From the NCBI GenBank assembly GCA_963920705.1, contig OY987237.1, positions 5,176,601-5,240,600 on the forward strand: a stretch of DNA of 64,000 nt. Direction: 5' to 3'. The number at the start of each line of letters is the position of its first letter. Within the stretch, counting starts at the first letter, position 1. The notes beneath the pieces were generated by a model. It was not told the origin of the DNA. It made no database searches and worked only from the letters and a program-made list of their open reading frames with translations. Position numbers and translations under genes: made by a program. This stretch comes from Odiellus spinosus (taxonomy: Eukaryota > Arthropoda > Arachnida > Opiliones > Phalangiidae). Shown here one piece after another: positions 1-13,000 of the stretch.

Positions 1-103
1 ATTACTTTTTCAATCAGATTTAATCTTGATATTTAAGGTTAAATATCGACACTTTGACGAATTTTGCGCGTTCATGAAGTAGGGCCAATAGTTTTGTTCG
101 TAT
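1..103. other. Short non-coding flank at window edge
   Basis: AT-rich sequence without a convincing coding frame. Its last seven bases, TTCGTAT, are the left target duplication of the family B element that follows. Confidence 0.5.
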
Positions 104-440
104 CAGAAGTAGATGAAACCCTCCTTTGAAGTCTACTACTCTAATGTTCGATATAGCGCTCCTCTCTGTATGGGTAAAATTCCCAATTTTACGAGATCGG
201 AGGGGTCCTACTTCATACCCCCTCTCTACGGAAAATTGGAAATTCTCTCTCTCCACAAACGACGACGTTTTTTTGACGAACTCCAAGGCTGCTAGAGATA
301 TTCGCTCGACGAACTCCCGCTCCGAAAATATCTACCGTTAGGAGGCGTACGAATCGCGCTTTTTGAAACTAACCCATACAGAGAGGGGTACACAAGACCA
401 AGGAGTAATTGACTTCTAAGGAGGGTTTCATCGGCTTCTG
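104..440 (+). mobile_element. Family B MITE, copy 1 (7-bp TSD)
   Basis: A 337-bp element with terminal inverted repeats that begin CAGAAG and continue with GATGAAACCCTCC at both ends. It is flanked by an exact 7-bp duplication, TTCGTAT (97-103 and 441-447). A second copy in inverted orientation lies at 9737-10074 and shares its interior. It has no coding capacity; the short open frames here are chance readings of the repeat. The transposase superfamily is not assigned. Confidence 0.85.
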
Positions 441-1438
441 TTCGTATGTTTAGTTATATAAACCAAAAATTAAATTTTTTTGAATCGTCATTTCAACACG
501 AAAACTAATTATTTAAAATTAGATGTATTTCATATCATTAATAGGTTAGCAATTAATCTATTACTCTTTTAAAAAAGGTTTAACTCTGGTTGAAATTAAG
601 TTTTTTTACAGAGAAACTTTAAATCTTACGTTGTTTTGGTTTCTGATCAATTTCACTTCGAATTTCAAATCTATCATTATTTCAAAAACGAATACTATTT
701 TTACTCAATCCCAATTTATAATTTGATTAAATATCTTTCATTAAACTTAACTATTACGTTAAAGTCACGGGTATAATTACGAAAAACGAAGTTACAAGCG
801 TAATCCTTTAAAACATTTCTTTAAATTCTCTGCCAAAATCGGATTAAAGAAGGTGAATAAAAAAATTGGGTTTATCTTTTGCTTTTTACGGTATTAAATT
901 TCCTATTCTATACTAAAATGGAGGGGAAGAAAATAATCTTAGTGGGTGTAGAAAAGAACGCATCGTCTAGTCTGCGGGCCGCTTAACTAAGGAATGACGA
1001 ATATGGCCTTTTGGCTTCTCCTTATCTTTTACTATAGCGAGCTGAGAACGAGTATTCCGAATTCCCTTCAGACATAGTTTTTTTTTCTTTCGCGTAACAC
1101 TGTCTATAAAAAATATTTTCTATAAAGAGAACTAGAAGCTAACTCAAGGTCGTAATCTCATTGGAATATTATATAAGACCCACCACACATACAGGATAAT
1201 TTATTTTTAAATTAAAAAAAAAAACGAGTCATTATTTTCACCCAATTAGAGCTCTGAATCGGATATCCATTATCTTTAACGTAATTTTTAATTGATTCCA
1301 CTTTTAATTTTTCAGCTGCTCCCTGTTGTATTATAGTTCACCTACTTTTTGAATGATATATATTTATGGTGATCATTCGGGTGTCCTGTCTAAATATATG
1401 TTGTGTGTTTCGGGCCTTTGAATATTTTCTCTCTGTTT
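441..1438. other. Non-coding AT-rich interval
   Basis: No gene or RNA recognised. It contains poly-A/T runs near 1080 and 1215. Confidence 0.5.
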
Positions 1439-1445
1439 CTAGTAC

Positions 1446-1726
1446 CAAGGAGGATCAGAGAAGGAGAGGAAATGTGGGGACGGCGCGGTTCCTACTGCGT
1501 CGGCCTAAACTCCCACTCTGGGAGAACGGGGGTAGAGACGTTTCGTGGTAAAATGTTGTCGCGTGGGTAAAACGAATCCTTTATGAGACGCGCTAGCTAG
1601 CGACCACGTGACAACAGTGTACCTCGAGAATTTCCTATCCCCCCTTTCCACCCGAGTGGGAGGTTGGCTCTTCTCTCTCTAACTCAACGCAGCCCCACAT
1701 TTCCTCTCCTTCTCTGATCCTCCTTG
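1446..1726 (+). mobile_element. Family C MITE, copy 1 (7-bp TSD)
   Basis: A 281-bp element with about 34-bp terminal inverted repeats that start CAAGGAGGATCAGAGAAG. It is flanked by the exact 7-bp duplication CTAGTAC (1439-1445 and 1727-1733). The interior has a second inverted repeat built around CACGTG-containing segments. Four more copies lie at 16684, 20116, 24753 and 44140. Non-coding. Confidence 0.88.
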
Positions 1727-1733
1727 CTAGTAC

Positions 1734-2907
1734 CACGTCATCCTATATATATTCTAGTAGGAAAATATTTCCAGGTCCCTAAGGATAATTCCATAGCCCC
1801 TTTATTTTCCTATTTGACTAGAAAACTAAAAGAACGCGGGCATATCTTTTCAACTGACATTCCAAACTGGATCATTTTTGGTTTCTGCGTGTAAAAATCC
1901 GTTTCATATTGCAGTACGTGTCAAGCGAAGCATTCATTTACATCTATTGTTGGTTTGTTAGAAATAAATGGGGGGCTAAGGCTACGCGAAGTTTGAAATT
2001 TCAAACTAATTCTGTCGATAGTCGGAACGTCCAAAGTTTTAGAAATGACATTTTTTATCAGGAATTTTTTTCGCTTCAGGAAAAAACTGTATACGCCATA
2101 CTTTATAATCAGTTTTAGTTTACAGTGTGTAAAAAGCTTATTCTCCCGTTTATATTTAAGGATCTTAATCGTATAGAATTCAAAGGAATTCTGCGTTAAT
2201 CGCGCTGTAAACTGACACTAATTTTAACTCTGAGGGTATGTAGGTCATGTCATAGTGCCTCATAGCGATTGATTTTTATCTAAAAAATTCGTCTTTTCTT
2301 TCTAAAAGTCGTTAGGGGTGTTTTTCAGGGGCGAAGGTATAAAAATGTTCTAGTCTCGGCTTTTAAGAGATAAGATCTTTTGAATTACTTTTCACGGTCT
2401 TTAAAGCTTCCGTAAATGCTTTGATATTAATAGAAAATGGAATGACGGGACGAGACCGTCTCGGGCCTCTGTTCTCTAAACGATAGATTATGTAAGATAA
2501 GGAAACGTAATGTTGCGTGATGGAAAAAATGTAAATAACGCTAAAATAAATATAACCGAAACGAATTGACCTGGCATGTAAATTTAGTAATTCACTTTTG
2601 TTTGAGCGGGAAGTAAAGGTTTCGTGTTATGTCAATTACGGAAACCAATAAGGTACAAAGCCGATTTGACTGAGATTTTAAGTTTTGGATCATTGTACAA
2701 GACCTAGGGATGGAATGGGGAAAAAAGAGCTAAACCCAAAGTGTAGTAATTCTGTCTTTAAATAATTAAACAAACTCTTTGTTAGATGTTAGTTTTTTTT
2801 TGACATTGCAGTATACCTTACTTGATTTTAATAAAAAATGTAACTAAAAGGCTTAGCATTCCATTACATCAAAAAAGAATAGTAAAGTTTAAAAAATTAC
2901 GCTTTAT
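1734..2907. other. Non-coding AT-rich interval
   Basis: No credible coding sequence or RNA gene seen. The last seven bases, GCTTTAT, are the target duplication of the following family A element. Confidence 0.5.
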
Positions 2908-3325
2908 CAGAGGTATATAATAACCCCTTTCGGGGGGAAGTATGAAAGGTAGGCAAAATCGACGAACAACAAGTGCCCGGCGTAAATCGCGGCGGATCGA
3001 CACACCGCTTTACTCCCAAAAAATAATTACATGATTTTGAACCTCACTAAATTTTCCCTACGCACACTTCCGGAACTCGCGAGCTGAAGTCAACCTTCGA
3101 CTCCATTTTAACAGACAGCCTGACTCCTGAGACAGGAAGTTCTAAACACAAATCGAGCCGCCTTGTTTATACAAAGACCATTTACTAGAGTAGCGACATT
3201 GAGAAGTCCAGCGCGAGCTAGTGGCCTAGATAGTCAGCAGCGGGCTCTTGTTGTTCGTGATTTTTAGCATTGGTACTATAGGGGCTTTCATACTTCCCCC
3301 CGAAGGGGATTATTATATACCTCTG
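2908..3325 (+). mobile_element. Family A MITE, copy 1 (7-bp TSD)
   Basis: A 418-bp element. The ends are about 41-bp inverted repeats that begin CAGAGGTATATAATAA and contain a run of six G. It is flanked by the exact 7-bp duplication GCTTTAT (2901-2907 and 3326-3332). A second copy lies in the opposite orientation at 9003-9419. Non-coding, presumably mobilised in trans. Confidence 0.88.
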
Positions 3326-3332
3326 GCTTTAT

Positions 3333-5624
3333 GTAATAACTGTTTTTAAAAAATTAATGCCCTTGATGGTGGGCTGTTGTTATATATATAAATACGCGTT
3401 TTATCTTTTTGAATTTAAGAGAGAAACTATTTGCGGGCTCGTAAATAATGGGGGCGAGAAGGTCACGTAAAACGCAATACACATATTCATCCATATACTC
3501 TCAGCCCATATAATAGACTCATCTGGAAGTTTAACACTAAAAATTACAACGCTAGCTTTTGTACTCGCGAGATGGTGTCGAGAAAGATTCGGTAGTCATT
3601 CGCCATCGTCTGTCAGGACTCGTCCTTTCATCCCTAAGTTGAATTAATCAAAGACTCGTAAACTGGGACAACTCTGCCAAGTAAGGGTGCCTCTACTGTG
3701 GCGGTGGCGCTTTTTGTTTCGGAGCGAGACTGATAAACGTCTTAAACATCAAAAGATGGGAGCCGTAGCTAAAATAGCGTGACGACTTTTCGCAGCAGTC
3801 GGAAAAGTTGAATATGCTCGCGATTCGTGTCAAGCGATAGTTTTGTTCACGATGCAACCAGGAATAGCATCCGAGGCTTCGTGTAGTTGCTTTCTTAAAG
3901 GGAAGATCAAGGGGAAAATTGCGTATTTTTTAAAATAATTATTGTAATTAAAATTAAGTGGTACTTTTAAACATCTGATAAATTTCCATAATCACAAGTA
4001 GACTCGGACGTCATTCACAAATCCACGTGATTGATCATAATCTGGGTTTAAATTTACAGATCACTACCGTTTAATTGGCAGTTAATACGACACAAAATAC
4101 ATTGTTATATTCTATTAACTGTCAGTAAACATTTCAAATGTCCGCGTTCTGAAAATTCAAGTCCCTGCTCCGAGGAATGACGTGGTTTTACTAATTTTGA
4201 ATTCAAATAATATACTCTTTACGCCTTTAAACGCTAGACCTCTAGACCGTAAAATATTCAAGGAGATTTAGCAACACTCATTTTTTTCCCTTCTAAGTTT
4301 TAACAACATGTATTACTCCGCCTAAACTTTCCTCTGGTCTGCAAACCGGTTTTAACCCATAACCTCGCTTCATCCCGCTTATTTCTTGAACTATCCACGA
4401 AGCTAGATTGAATACAGTGACTGTTAACTTACATTGAAGGCGAAACTGTTATCGCTAAATCCCAGGGGGTTTATAACGTGGCTTCATTCACCCTTATATC
4501 TTGCTTACAAAGACGAGATAAACTCACCGCAGTCTGTCTATTAACTTAGACGTAATATAGTCCAATGTAGTGAGAAATACAAGAGACGCTATATATTGAT
4601 ATCATTACCCAGATTTTGTTTTCTCCATGCGGTTCTCTCTTATTACGTTTGAACCAGTCTACGTACTATAAGCGTGACTGCGTAGGAAAAACGAGGAGCA
4701 GCAAAAACACAGGATTCATTGTGCCAAAAATAAACATATCTCTCTTGAATGCCGCCGTCGCGCGCTACAGTTTTATTTTCTTTTTTTTTTTTTTTAAATG
4801 AAGAATTTGCGTCTTTTCGTATTTTTCTTTCTTTCTTAAAAGGGGGAAAACGATTGTCCCTGATGACTTTATTATGTGGAACGCCCAAGTGGTTCCCTAT
4901 TTCTCCCTCTCCTAATTTTTTTCTTTCTCTTCTCTCTCATCTCTCACGCTTCATTGAGTTTTCATCCCAGGATAGGAAAATATTATAAAAAAAAAATGGT
5001 TGTCATAGTTACCGACGCTTTAACCAGGATGAGGGTCGACGGTATGTCGACTATGGCGACCCTAAACCTGGAGGGCTCACTGTTGGCGTTTATATACCGC
5101 GCAATGATGCAGGGTGCCAACAAAATATGGGAAAATATTTTGATGGTTCGCAAAAAAAAGGGGGTTTATCGTCATTTTAGCATCAACATAATAGGGTTTT
5201 TATCATAGGGTGTTTGATATTCGGGTCATCTTTTATACGTTTTTAGGTTTTCCAGGAAGAAATTTATTTAAAATGAGGTGGAAGGTTTAATTTCTCTTAG
5301 TTAGTACGAGCAATAAACTAGAAAAATAAAAAAATATTACTTTTCAACAAATTTTCAATATTGATTAGATGAAAATATCGTGTTAGTTTAGTTTGAAAGG
5401 GACTACTAAATTATAATGAGATAATGTTTGACCCATATTTAGCGCTATCCCTATAGATAAAATAACACTATGTTCGTAATTAAAAAAATATAGTAATTGC
5501 ACAATCTTAAATATTTGATATTCATTCCTTCCATGATTTTCCCAATATGTATCTGCTTGTTATAAATCTTTTTAATTAACAGTACAAGTCGTATAACTAA
5601 CAATATATATTTTTTAATTTGCAG
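3333..5624. other. Non-coding interval with poly-T tracts
   Basis: No recognisable gene. T-rich low-complexity tracts near 4775-4800 and 4915-4935 create spurious open frames in several readings. Confidence 0.5.
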
Positions 5625-5699
5625 GACTTGATATGAATATGCGATCTGATGAATATATTAAAAGATTCAAGTCTATGGAAACTTGAGGCATTACATGAG
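5625..5699 (+). pseudogene. Possible decayed exon with strong splice sites
   Basis: A 75-bp segment sits between a consensus acceptor (TTTAATTTGCAG, ending at 5624) and a consensus donor (GTAAGT at 5700). No single frame is open across it. One frame reads MNMRSDEYIKRFKSM and a neighbouring frame continues WKLEALHE up to the donor, as if one base had been gained or lost near 5674-5680. I do not recognise the protein. It could be a relic exon or chance. Confidence 0.2.
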
Positions 5700-6010
5700 G
5701 TAAGTTATCGTTTCTTAATTCTTATATATTTAAACAGTTTTGTGGCGAATGTTTTGGTTTGGGATTCACTACCTAATGGATATTAAGTTCAATATTAAGG
5801 GTTGATGAACAAAACCCTATTGATGAAATGCGTAAATATATTTAGAGGAACATTATTTGTATGTACAATAACTCAAGTCAATATATTGTTATTGCACCGT
5901 CTTATTACGTATATTTATTACACCAAAGGCGCCAACATGATTAAAAATCTCGAATATAAGAAGCACTCTCCTGTTTTTCATTATCTTTGTCACTCGAAAC
6001 CTATCGCCCC

Positions 6011-6089
<79 letters not shown>

Positions 6090-6427
6090 TTGTCGAGTGG
6101 TTTATCGTAATATAGAAAAAAAAACGCTTGAAATGGGGTCTCCAATCTATTTTTTGATAACTTTCCGCAAAGACCAGTACCGGCAGCTCGGATGCCGCCT
6201 GTATTTATTTTACTCATAATATGCCAATCATTTAATATCGCTTAACGCTTGATAAGTTATCAACACAATACAGTAGCTGTCTAACGTTATGAAATACTCG
6301 AAATGGATTTCGCACCTGTGTTTTTTTTTCCATCTTTCAAGTTTTCATATAGTAATAACAATCCATTTTATTTCATAATAATATTAATAATAATTATAGT
6401 AATATGTTTGACGTAAACAGTTTTTAA
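5700..6427. other. Non-coding interval containing a TA microsatellite
   Basis: No gene seen. It holds the long TA dinucleotide array listed separately and AT-rich flanks. Confidence 0.5.
6014..6087. repeat. (TA)n microsatellite, about 37 units
   Basis: Uninterrupted alternating TA of about 74 bp. It generates Tyr-Ile repeat open frames on both strands, which are artefacts. Confidence 0.97.
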
Positions 6428-6815
6428 AGGGAGAATGCAATCTAATTGTGAGTGATTTTTTTATCGGTTAAATAGGTCAAAAAAGTTAAATATTAAACTA
6501 TAAATCAATTTAAAACTTTCCATGAAAATAGGCTTAGCTGTATTCATGAAGATCCTGAATTTCTTCTCATTGATGCGTGTTAATCGAAGTCTCATAGAGA
6601 TCTTGTCTTAACGACGGGTCTTTCCTCATTGGTCAATGACCCTTCGTTGCGAAGAAATTCATGATTTCTATTAATCCAGCTAAGCCTATTTTTCGGCTAA
6701 GTTTTAAATTTATTTCTAGTTTAATATTTGTTTGTAAATATTTTACTGGTGCATTACGAATATTTAAACGATATGGAATCGAAAAAACTTATTAGGTAAT
6801 AACGAAAGTATTTAA
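6428..6815. mobile_element. Family D TTAA foldback element, copy 1 (diverged)
   Basis: It starts AGGGAGAATGCAA after TTAA (6424-6427). It keeps the family's paired arms: GGCTTAGCTG...TTCATGAAGATCC and its mirror image ending in TAAGCC. The right terminus is eroded and the end coordinate is approximate. The full-length relative is at 59010-59442. Confidence 0.65.
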
Positions 6816-9002
6816 ATGGTAGATGTAATTGACTATTCTGTCTCGTGGAAGGTAAAAATAGGCAAAATATAGTTTTAAAATATAAGAAGTCTTTAATTCG
6901 TGGAAAGACTTAATAGAGGTCGCTATAAGGGAGGATTAGAGAATAGAGGGCTATCAAGGGATAAAAACCCTACATCTCTGCACTACATCCCTGAAGTTCT
7001 AGTGTCCAACGTTCTCGGGTTAATAAATTAGTTCTTGTTGAGTAAGAATTATTTTTATCAGTTGGATAAATTCATTTCATCCTCGTTAAATATATCAAAT
7101 CCAGATTCGATTGGGATACTGTATGAAACGGTAACTATACCTCCATCACAACCAATATTTCAAACAATATCTCTCTTATATCGGGGGAAAACCCCAGAAA
7201 TTCAATGAAACGGAATAAAACGGATCAATACGTGGAAGAGCTACCTGTAGGGTTTAATAAATCATATCGTGCAGCTATTATACTATAGCTTGAGAAGCAG
7301 ACGCCGGTATCAGCTATACCGGCCGGTTATACTAACGTTGTCAATGTACACGCGGACGTATTGCTAGTTGCCATTGTTGATAAACGCGAGCAACAGTCGA
7401 AAGAGACGTATAATGTATTCTTACCTTTTCACGTTAAATACGGATCTGGATGGTCGGTCAGTACTTGGGGCTGGAAATGAGCAACATGGCCACTTCCTTG
7501 AGACCTCCCCGTTAATGGCTTCCTCGGGGTTGTTTCCAATGTCTCTCGGTTCCTTCGGAAAGACGGTAGCCACCGATATTACAGGCTGCTACGGATGAAA
7601 CGCGGTCGCGACTCTCGTATTTCTATTTCTGTTTAAGCTAGATAGTCTTCTTCTCACTGTAAAACCCGCCTGGCGCGGTGAAAAATCGATTGAAAATCCC
7701 GCTTTACTAGGAGGCAGCTAGAAGAGAAGCGGTCGAAAAACCCACCCCCAATTCTAAAACTGCTAGTAAGGCGCTCTTTCCACCACGCACCCCAAACTAC
7801 TAAGAGAAACAACGTCCACGCGCAGCTCCCGACACCGCGCGAATGCCTTCCGCCAGCTCATTATCCGCCTACTTGGCCATCCTACTACGAGTAGTAGGAT
7901 AAATTTAGGAGTTTTAATACTATCGATGGCATTTTTACTACTATATGGATTAGTAAGGCGACGCTTTCCGAAAGCGAATCGAGAACGTGCCGAAGAAGTG
8001 TTTCCACACTCTTAACGGTATTTTGTTTGCTAATGAAATTACAGTTAATTACTGATAATTTCACCATAAAATTTCAACTACCATTTTTTTGTGATGATTG
8101 TAATTTATACATAAAATTTGTAGCCGGTGCTAATATTTTAATTATAGAATATTTTAATCTCATAAATTATAGACGAACCTATACTTGGTGGGCATTTACC
8201 AAGAGATTCTACTTTAGTAGTGCTTAAATTGTCATAGTGACATCATTCATAATTTCATATTCACGTGAGCGTTTGAAACGCAGCCTAAGCCTAATCGGTT
8301 TCATAAATTTGTTCCAAATCCCTCAAATTTGCAAGATTTGCAACGAGTAGGAAAAGATAGCATTAGGAGTTCTTCAAGTTCGATTATTAAACTTTTATGT
8401 GTGCCACTCTAAGAGTTTGAGCAAAAAAAACCTTGTTTTTTTATGTAATTCGAAATGGAAACGCTCCTTTAAAGTTGTTTTCTCCTCAAATTCCTCCTAT
8501 TTTCGCGGTGGAAAAATGGGTCTAGGGGCATTTTTCTCTCCGCGGGTGATTGTAACAGATTGATTTTGTGTGCCGGTCGAGTAAAACTCATCGTGTTTTA
8601 CCCCCTAGCTGGTTTAGGTATGAATTTATTATTTCACTTTCACGACGTAACTCCGCTTTTGTAGCGAAGTAATTTAGATATCGTAAACATTATATAAGCT
8701 TCTCATACATTTATCCTCTTTCGTGTCGGTACAAAGTTTCGCTGTTATACCACGTGTCAAAACATGCTCTATTAATTTTAAATTTATAGTTCTGAATGTT
8801 CTTTTATAGTTTTAAGTACACAATATATTCGAAGTATGGCAATTCTCTTCCTCCCGCAAGGCGTTAAAGATTCTGTAATTTATTTAATAGAATAGTTCTC
8901 GTACATCTTTAATTAACTCTTAACTAACAAAGTTTATTATAGTGATCCTGACACAATTTTTTCGAAGGTCTATGGATTCGATTTTTAGTTTTTTCATACT
9001 AT
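6816..9002. other. Non-coding interval
   Basis: No convincing gene. There is a short perfect palindrome around 7303-7323 (GCCGGTATCAGC and mirror) and another at 7875-7900 (CATCCTACTACGAGTAGTAGGAT). The final bases ATACTAT are the target duplication of the next element. Confidence 0.5.
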
Positions 9003-9419
9003 CAGAGGTATATAATAACCCCCTTCGGGGGGAAGTATGAAAGCCCCCTATACTACCAATGCTAAAAATCACGAACAACAAGAGCCCGCTGCTGACTATC
9101 TAGGCCACTAGCTCGCGCTGGACTTCTCAATGTCGCTACTCTAAATGGTCTTTGTATAAACCAGACGGCTCGATTTGTGTTTAGAACTTCCTGTCTCAGG
9201 AGTCAGGCTGTCTGTTAAAATGGAGTCGAAGGTTGACTTCAGCTCGTAAGTTCCGGAAGTGTGCGTAAGGAAAATTTAGTGAGGTTCAAAATGGTGTAAC
9301 TATTTTTTTGGGAGTAAAGCGGTGTGTCGATCCGCCGCGATTTACGCCGGGCACTTGTTGTTCGTCGATTTTGCCTACCTTTCATACTTCCCCCCGAAGG
9401 GGGTTATTATATACCTCTG
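9003..9419 (-). mobile_element. Family A MITE, copy 2 (7-bp TSD)
   Basis: A 417-bp reverse-complement copy of 2908-3325. It has the same CAGAGGTATATAATAA ends and an exact 7-bp duplication, ATACTAT (8996-9002 and 9420-9426). Non-coding. Confidence 0.88.
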
Positions 9420-9426
9420 ATACTAT

Positions 9427-9736
9427 TAAAAAAATTTGAGCCGCTAGGTTTAAGTTAAATGCGAGATATATTAGATTTTTTTCCCATTAGTTTCGTTTTG
9501 TTAACGATGATTTTCATACGAATGATTGGGCTTTTTCGATTAAGTACTTTCCCAAAAAAGACCGCGCGAAAACGACCTTATCACGTGCCAGAAGGTGCGA
9601 GAGTCAAATATAGGCTCTACTGTAGCCTTGCAAGAATAAAATTGAAATTGTTTCTTCTAAAAAAATTGAAAAACGGCGATTATACAACTTTTATTTTTAC
9701 TGTTGTGGCTATTTTTAAATGAAATATATACATTAT
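9427..9736. other. Short spacer between two MITEs
   Basis: AT-rich. One open frame of about 87 codons has no recognisable domain and I do not call it a gene. Confidence 0.4.
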
Positions 9737-10074
9737 CAGAAGACGATGAAACCCTCCTTTGAAGTCTATTACTCCCGAGTCTTGTCTACCCCTCTCTGTA
9801 TGGGTTAGTTTCAAAAAGCGCGATTCGTACGCCTCTTAACGGTAGATATTTTCGGAGCGGGAGTTCGTCGAGCGAATATCTCTAGCAGCCTCGGAGTGCG
9901 TCAAAAAAACGTCGTCGTTTGTGGAGAGGGAGAATTTCCAATTTTTCCGTAGACAGGGGGTATGAAGTAGGACCCCTCCGATCTCGTAAAATTGGGAATT
10001 TTACCCATACAGAGAGGAGCGCTATATAGAACATTAGAGTAGTAGACTTCAAAGGAGGGTTTCATCGGCTTCTG
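9737..10074 (-). mobile_element. Family B MITE, copy 2
   Basis: A 338-bp reverse-complement copy of the element at 104-440, with CAGAAG...CTTCTG ends. The flanking heptamers (ACATTAT, ATATTAA) match at only 5 of 7 positions, so the duplication looks decayed. Confidence 0.82.
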
Positions 10075-13000
10075 ATATTAAATATGGTTTTTAACGATTT
10101 TTCCGAAAACTATGCTCAAACTCTGTTTATAAATCATTAAAAATGTGTGACAGCCTCACTTTAAATGAACTTTCATTCGCAATGAAAGTTTTTTCGCCAT
10201 TATTAAAATTTTGTGCAGATCACGCCTTACTATCCTTTTTCATTACTTATATCTTTTATCGCGTGGATAAATTGGCGTGAAATGAGAAAAACAGCTTTTC
10301 TCTCATTTTTTTATTGGTATCCCCGGGTTCATTCTTTATAGCTCACTTAAACTAAAAGCTCTATATAATAAGATAATCCAGCGTTACCCAATTAAAGTTC
10401 GGGAGGCCATGGAATTGACTATATATAAGGTGGGGGGGGGGGGGGGTGATATAGACGCGCCCCTAGCTTGACTATTATCGGCTCCTTTTCCTCCCGTTAT
10501 CAAACAATAAATTCACGCAAACGATATAAATTTTCATAATTAACTTATTGCTCTAATAAAAGTGCCAAAAACTGAAGTGCCTGAAAATCCCTAAAATTAC
10601 TGCCCCATCCCTGAGAAGCAGCGTGAATGGGGGAATGAAATGACGCGAGCTGGTGGCCATGCCATAGCTTTCCGAAGAGGCAATCTTGATGTAAACTAGG
10701 CTTATTTACAACGCCTTAATAGATGAAGATGAATAATACTACATGGCTTTTGCAAGAGTCCTCTAACGGCAAACAAGACTGTTTAAAACTGCAATTATTT
10801 TAAATTATCTACGCACAGGAACTGAACAGAGTTCTGTAACAGGAAATACGTCCCCTGACTTTCTCACATAAAATTGAGAGCTTTCATTTGATAAATAAGT
10901 AATATTTATCCCAAATCCTTAAATTTATGTATTATCTTCAGCAATGCACTATTTCACGTAATCTAACTAGAGTAAAAATACCATCCCCCCTTACTTATCA
11001 AGCCTATAGAGAATGGTAATTTGATATTAAATAATCTATATATAATGCTTTGATTAATAAATATTTTCTCATTGCCTTTTAATCGTGTTTAAAAACCAGC
11101 ATTAGATTTAGAATAAATATTCTTAAATTCAAGAGCCTACGCTTGTACGAGAACGGTTCTATTACGTTAAATTTCTGAACCTTGGAGTACTTATTTCGTA
11201 GTTAAGAACCTAGAGAAACTTTAGTTTAACTTGTGTTCGTAGAAAACGGCGCGCTATAAGACCTAGACCTCGGAAGTATACCTAAAATTAGCATAATCTA
11301 TTGTTCGCCTTTGTAGAAGGGAAGATTGTGGCTCGAGCTTCTCCCATTTTTAGCCTCACCTCCCTTTCTCCTCCCGTTGAATGGGCGTGCGACTTGAGTC
11401 TAAAATGAGAGGGAAACCATCCGCCTCCTTCAATATCACGGCGATAAAATGGTAGTCGAACACCAGTTAACGCGCCATAAAGTTCTTAGAATTGCCGCTA
11501 GAGGGACCGAAGAAAACCGCGCGCGTTGGCCGGCGCCCGCTCGCGTTTTGTCTAAGCGGCCAGGACAACCCCTATAGCTCCTCTTTTAACGCTACACCCC
11601 GCCCGCTAAGCCTAACTTAATGTGTCCTGGCGTTGGGGCGCGAGAACCGCAATAAGACTTTGGCACCGTGCGCCAACGAATATTACGAGCAGGGGGAAAA
11701 GATTATATAGCCATCCTTGTAGCTTCAGAGACCACGGAAAGTTTGGTATACCAACCGGTCGAAAAAAAAAATTTAAAGCGTTTTGTTTATGTAATATAAA
11801 GTTTCGCAGTTTCCTCCGCAATTTTTCCATATCATCAAATATGCTATGCTTGGCGTGGATCGAAATTGTGTCACGTGATGACTTTTATATAAGACCAACG
11901 GTAAATAGAAAAGCTTTGCATCATAACACGGGGGAGGCGAAAAACCGAACTTTCTGTAATAGGGTTTAATTTAGTGGTATAATTCTGAAGGTGGCTATAG
12001 AAACACATAGATCCGTGCAAGTTTCAGGGTCTCCGTCGCCGGCAAAAAATATGGCTTCTTGAAGTACAGAATACTGTCAAAAAAGGTTCTGTGATAATAC
12101 CCAAGATCTCATACCCAGACTAGAATTAAAACTTATAACGATTCTAACGGCAACCTCCCTAGGAGCCTTCTGTATATCTATATACCTCAAAATCTTCCAA
12201 TGTTTCCTATTGTGTTTCGCGCCAATAGGGTACCAGCCATCTTCAGTACAAGGGAAGCATCACAAACGACTTTTAATCGGTGTTGAGTGGTAACTTCTCC
12301 GAATTTTCTTCTGATTACACCCATTTCTATTACCGGAAGACCCGTATGAGATGAAAGCAGCCACAAACATTAGTTCAAATATCTTTTAAAAATGAATAAA
12401 ATAAAAAAAACTTTGGAAATTTCCGGAAAAGATGATACTCTTTTCAGTTTCAAAGAATCGAAACTTCACTCTTTTCTTCCTTATTTCCTTTAATTCGAAT
12501 TTCTCTTTGACTTAAGCCTATTTTAAGATCTCTCGAATAAAATAAGAACGGAAAACCGAATTTCTTGGTAAAAATAAAAAGTATTTTCTTAGTAAAAAGA
12601 TCTTAAGATTATACGGTTATTCAAAAACGGAATTGCCATCTCGAGAAATACGAAAATAACGTTAAATAAAAATTTTCGTCTCGCGATGTAATCTTCTTTT
12701 AAACTCATTTAGTTTTGTTTTTGGCTTCTTTTTTAAACATTTCTTAAAAGAAACCGAGGGAGAAGAAAAGATGGGAATGGCGGGGAAAAAGGGCGGGAAA
12801 ATGGATGAGACCCCAGGGTACGACAAGCGCGTGCGGATAGAGAGCGAGCGCCCGCGAGAGAAACGAACCAAGCGATATAGTCTGCTGAGGAAGAAATAAA
12901 AAAAAATTCTCGCGTCAAAGTTCATACGCAACAAATATTTCCTTTCATTCTAAAAGCTTTATATTAAAATGATAGTAACAATTTGAATGCCCAGGTTAAA

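Noticed and set aside
4643-5208. Overlapping open frames of 60-110 codons on both strands
   Set aside because: They run through poly-T/poly-A tracts, have no domain and no splice or promoter context.
5802-6217. Open frames on both strands with long Tyr-Ile repeats
   Set aside because: They are readings of the TA microsatellite.
10432-10446. Fifteen-base G run, and the 15-base C run at 49441-49455
   Set aside because: Isolated homopolymers, possibly of uncertain true length. No G-quadruplex pattern of separated runs.
11612-11969. 115-codon plus-strand frame in a CpG-rich region
   Set aside because: No domain and irregular composition. The region may be a promoter or an old repeat rather than coding.
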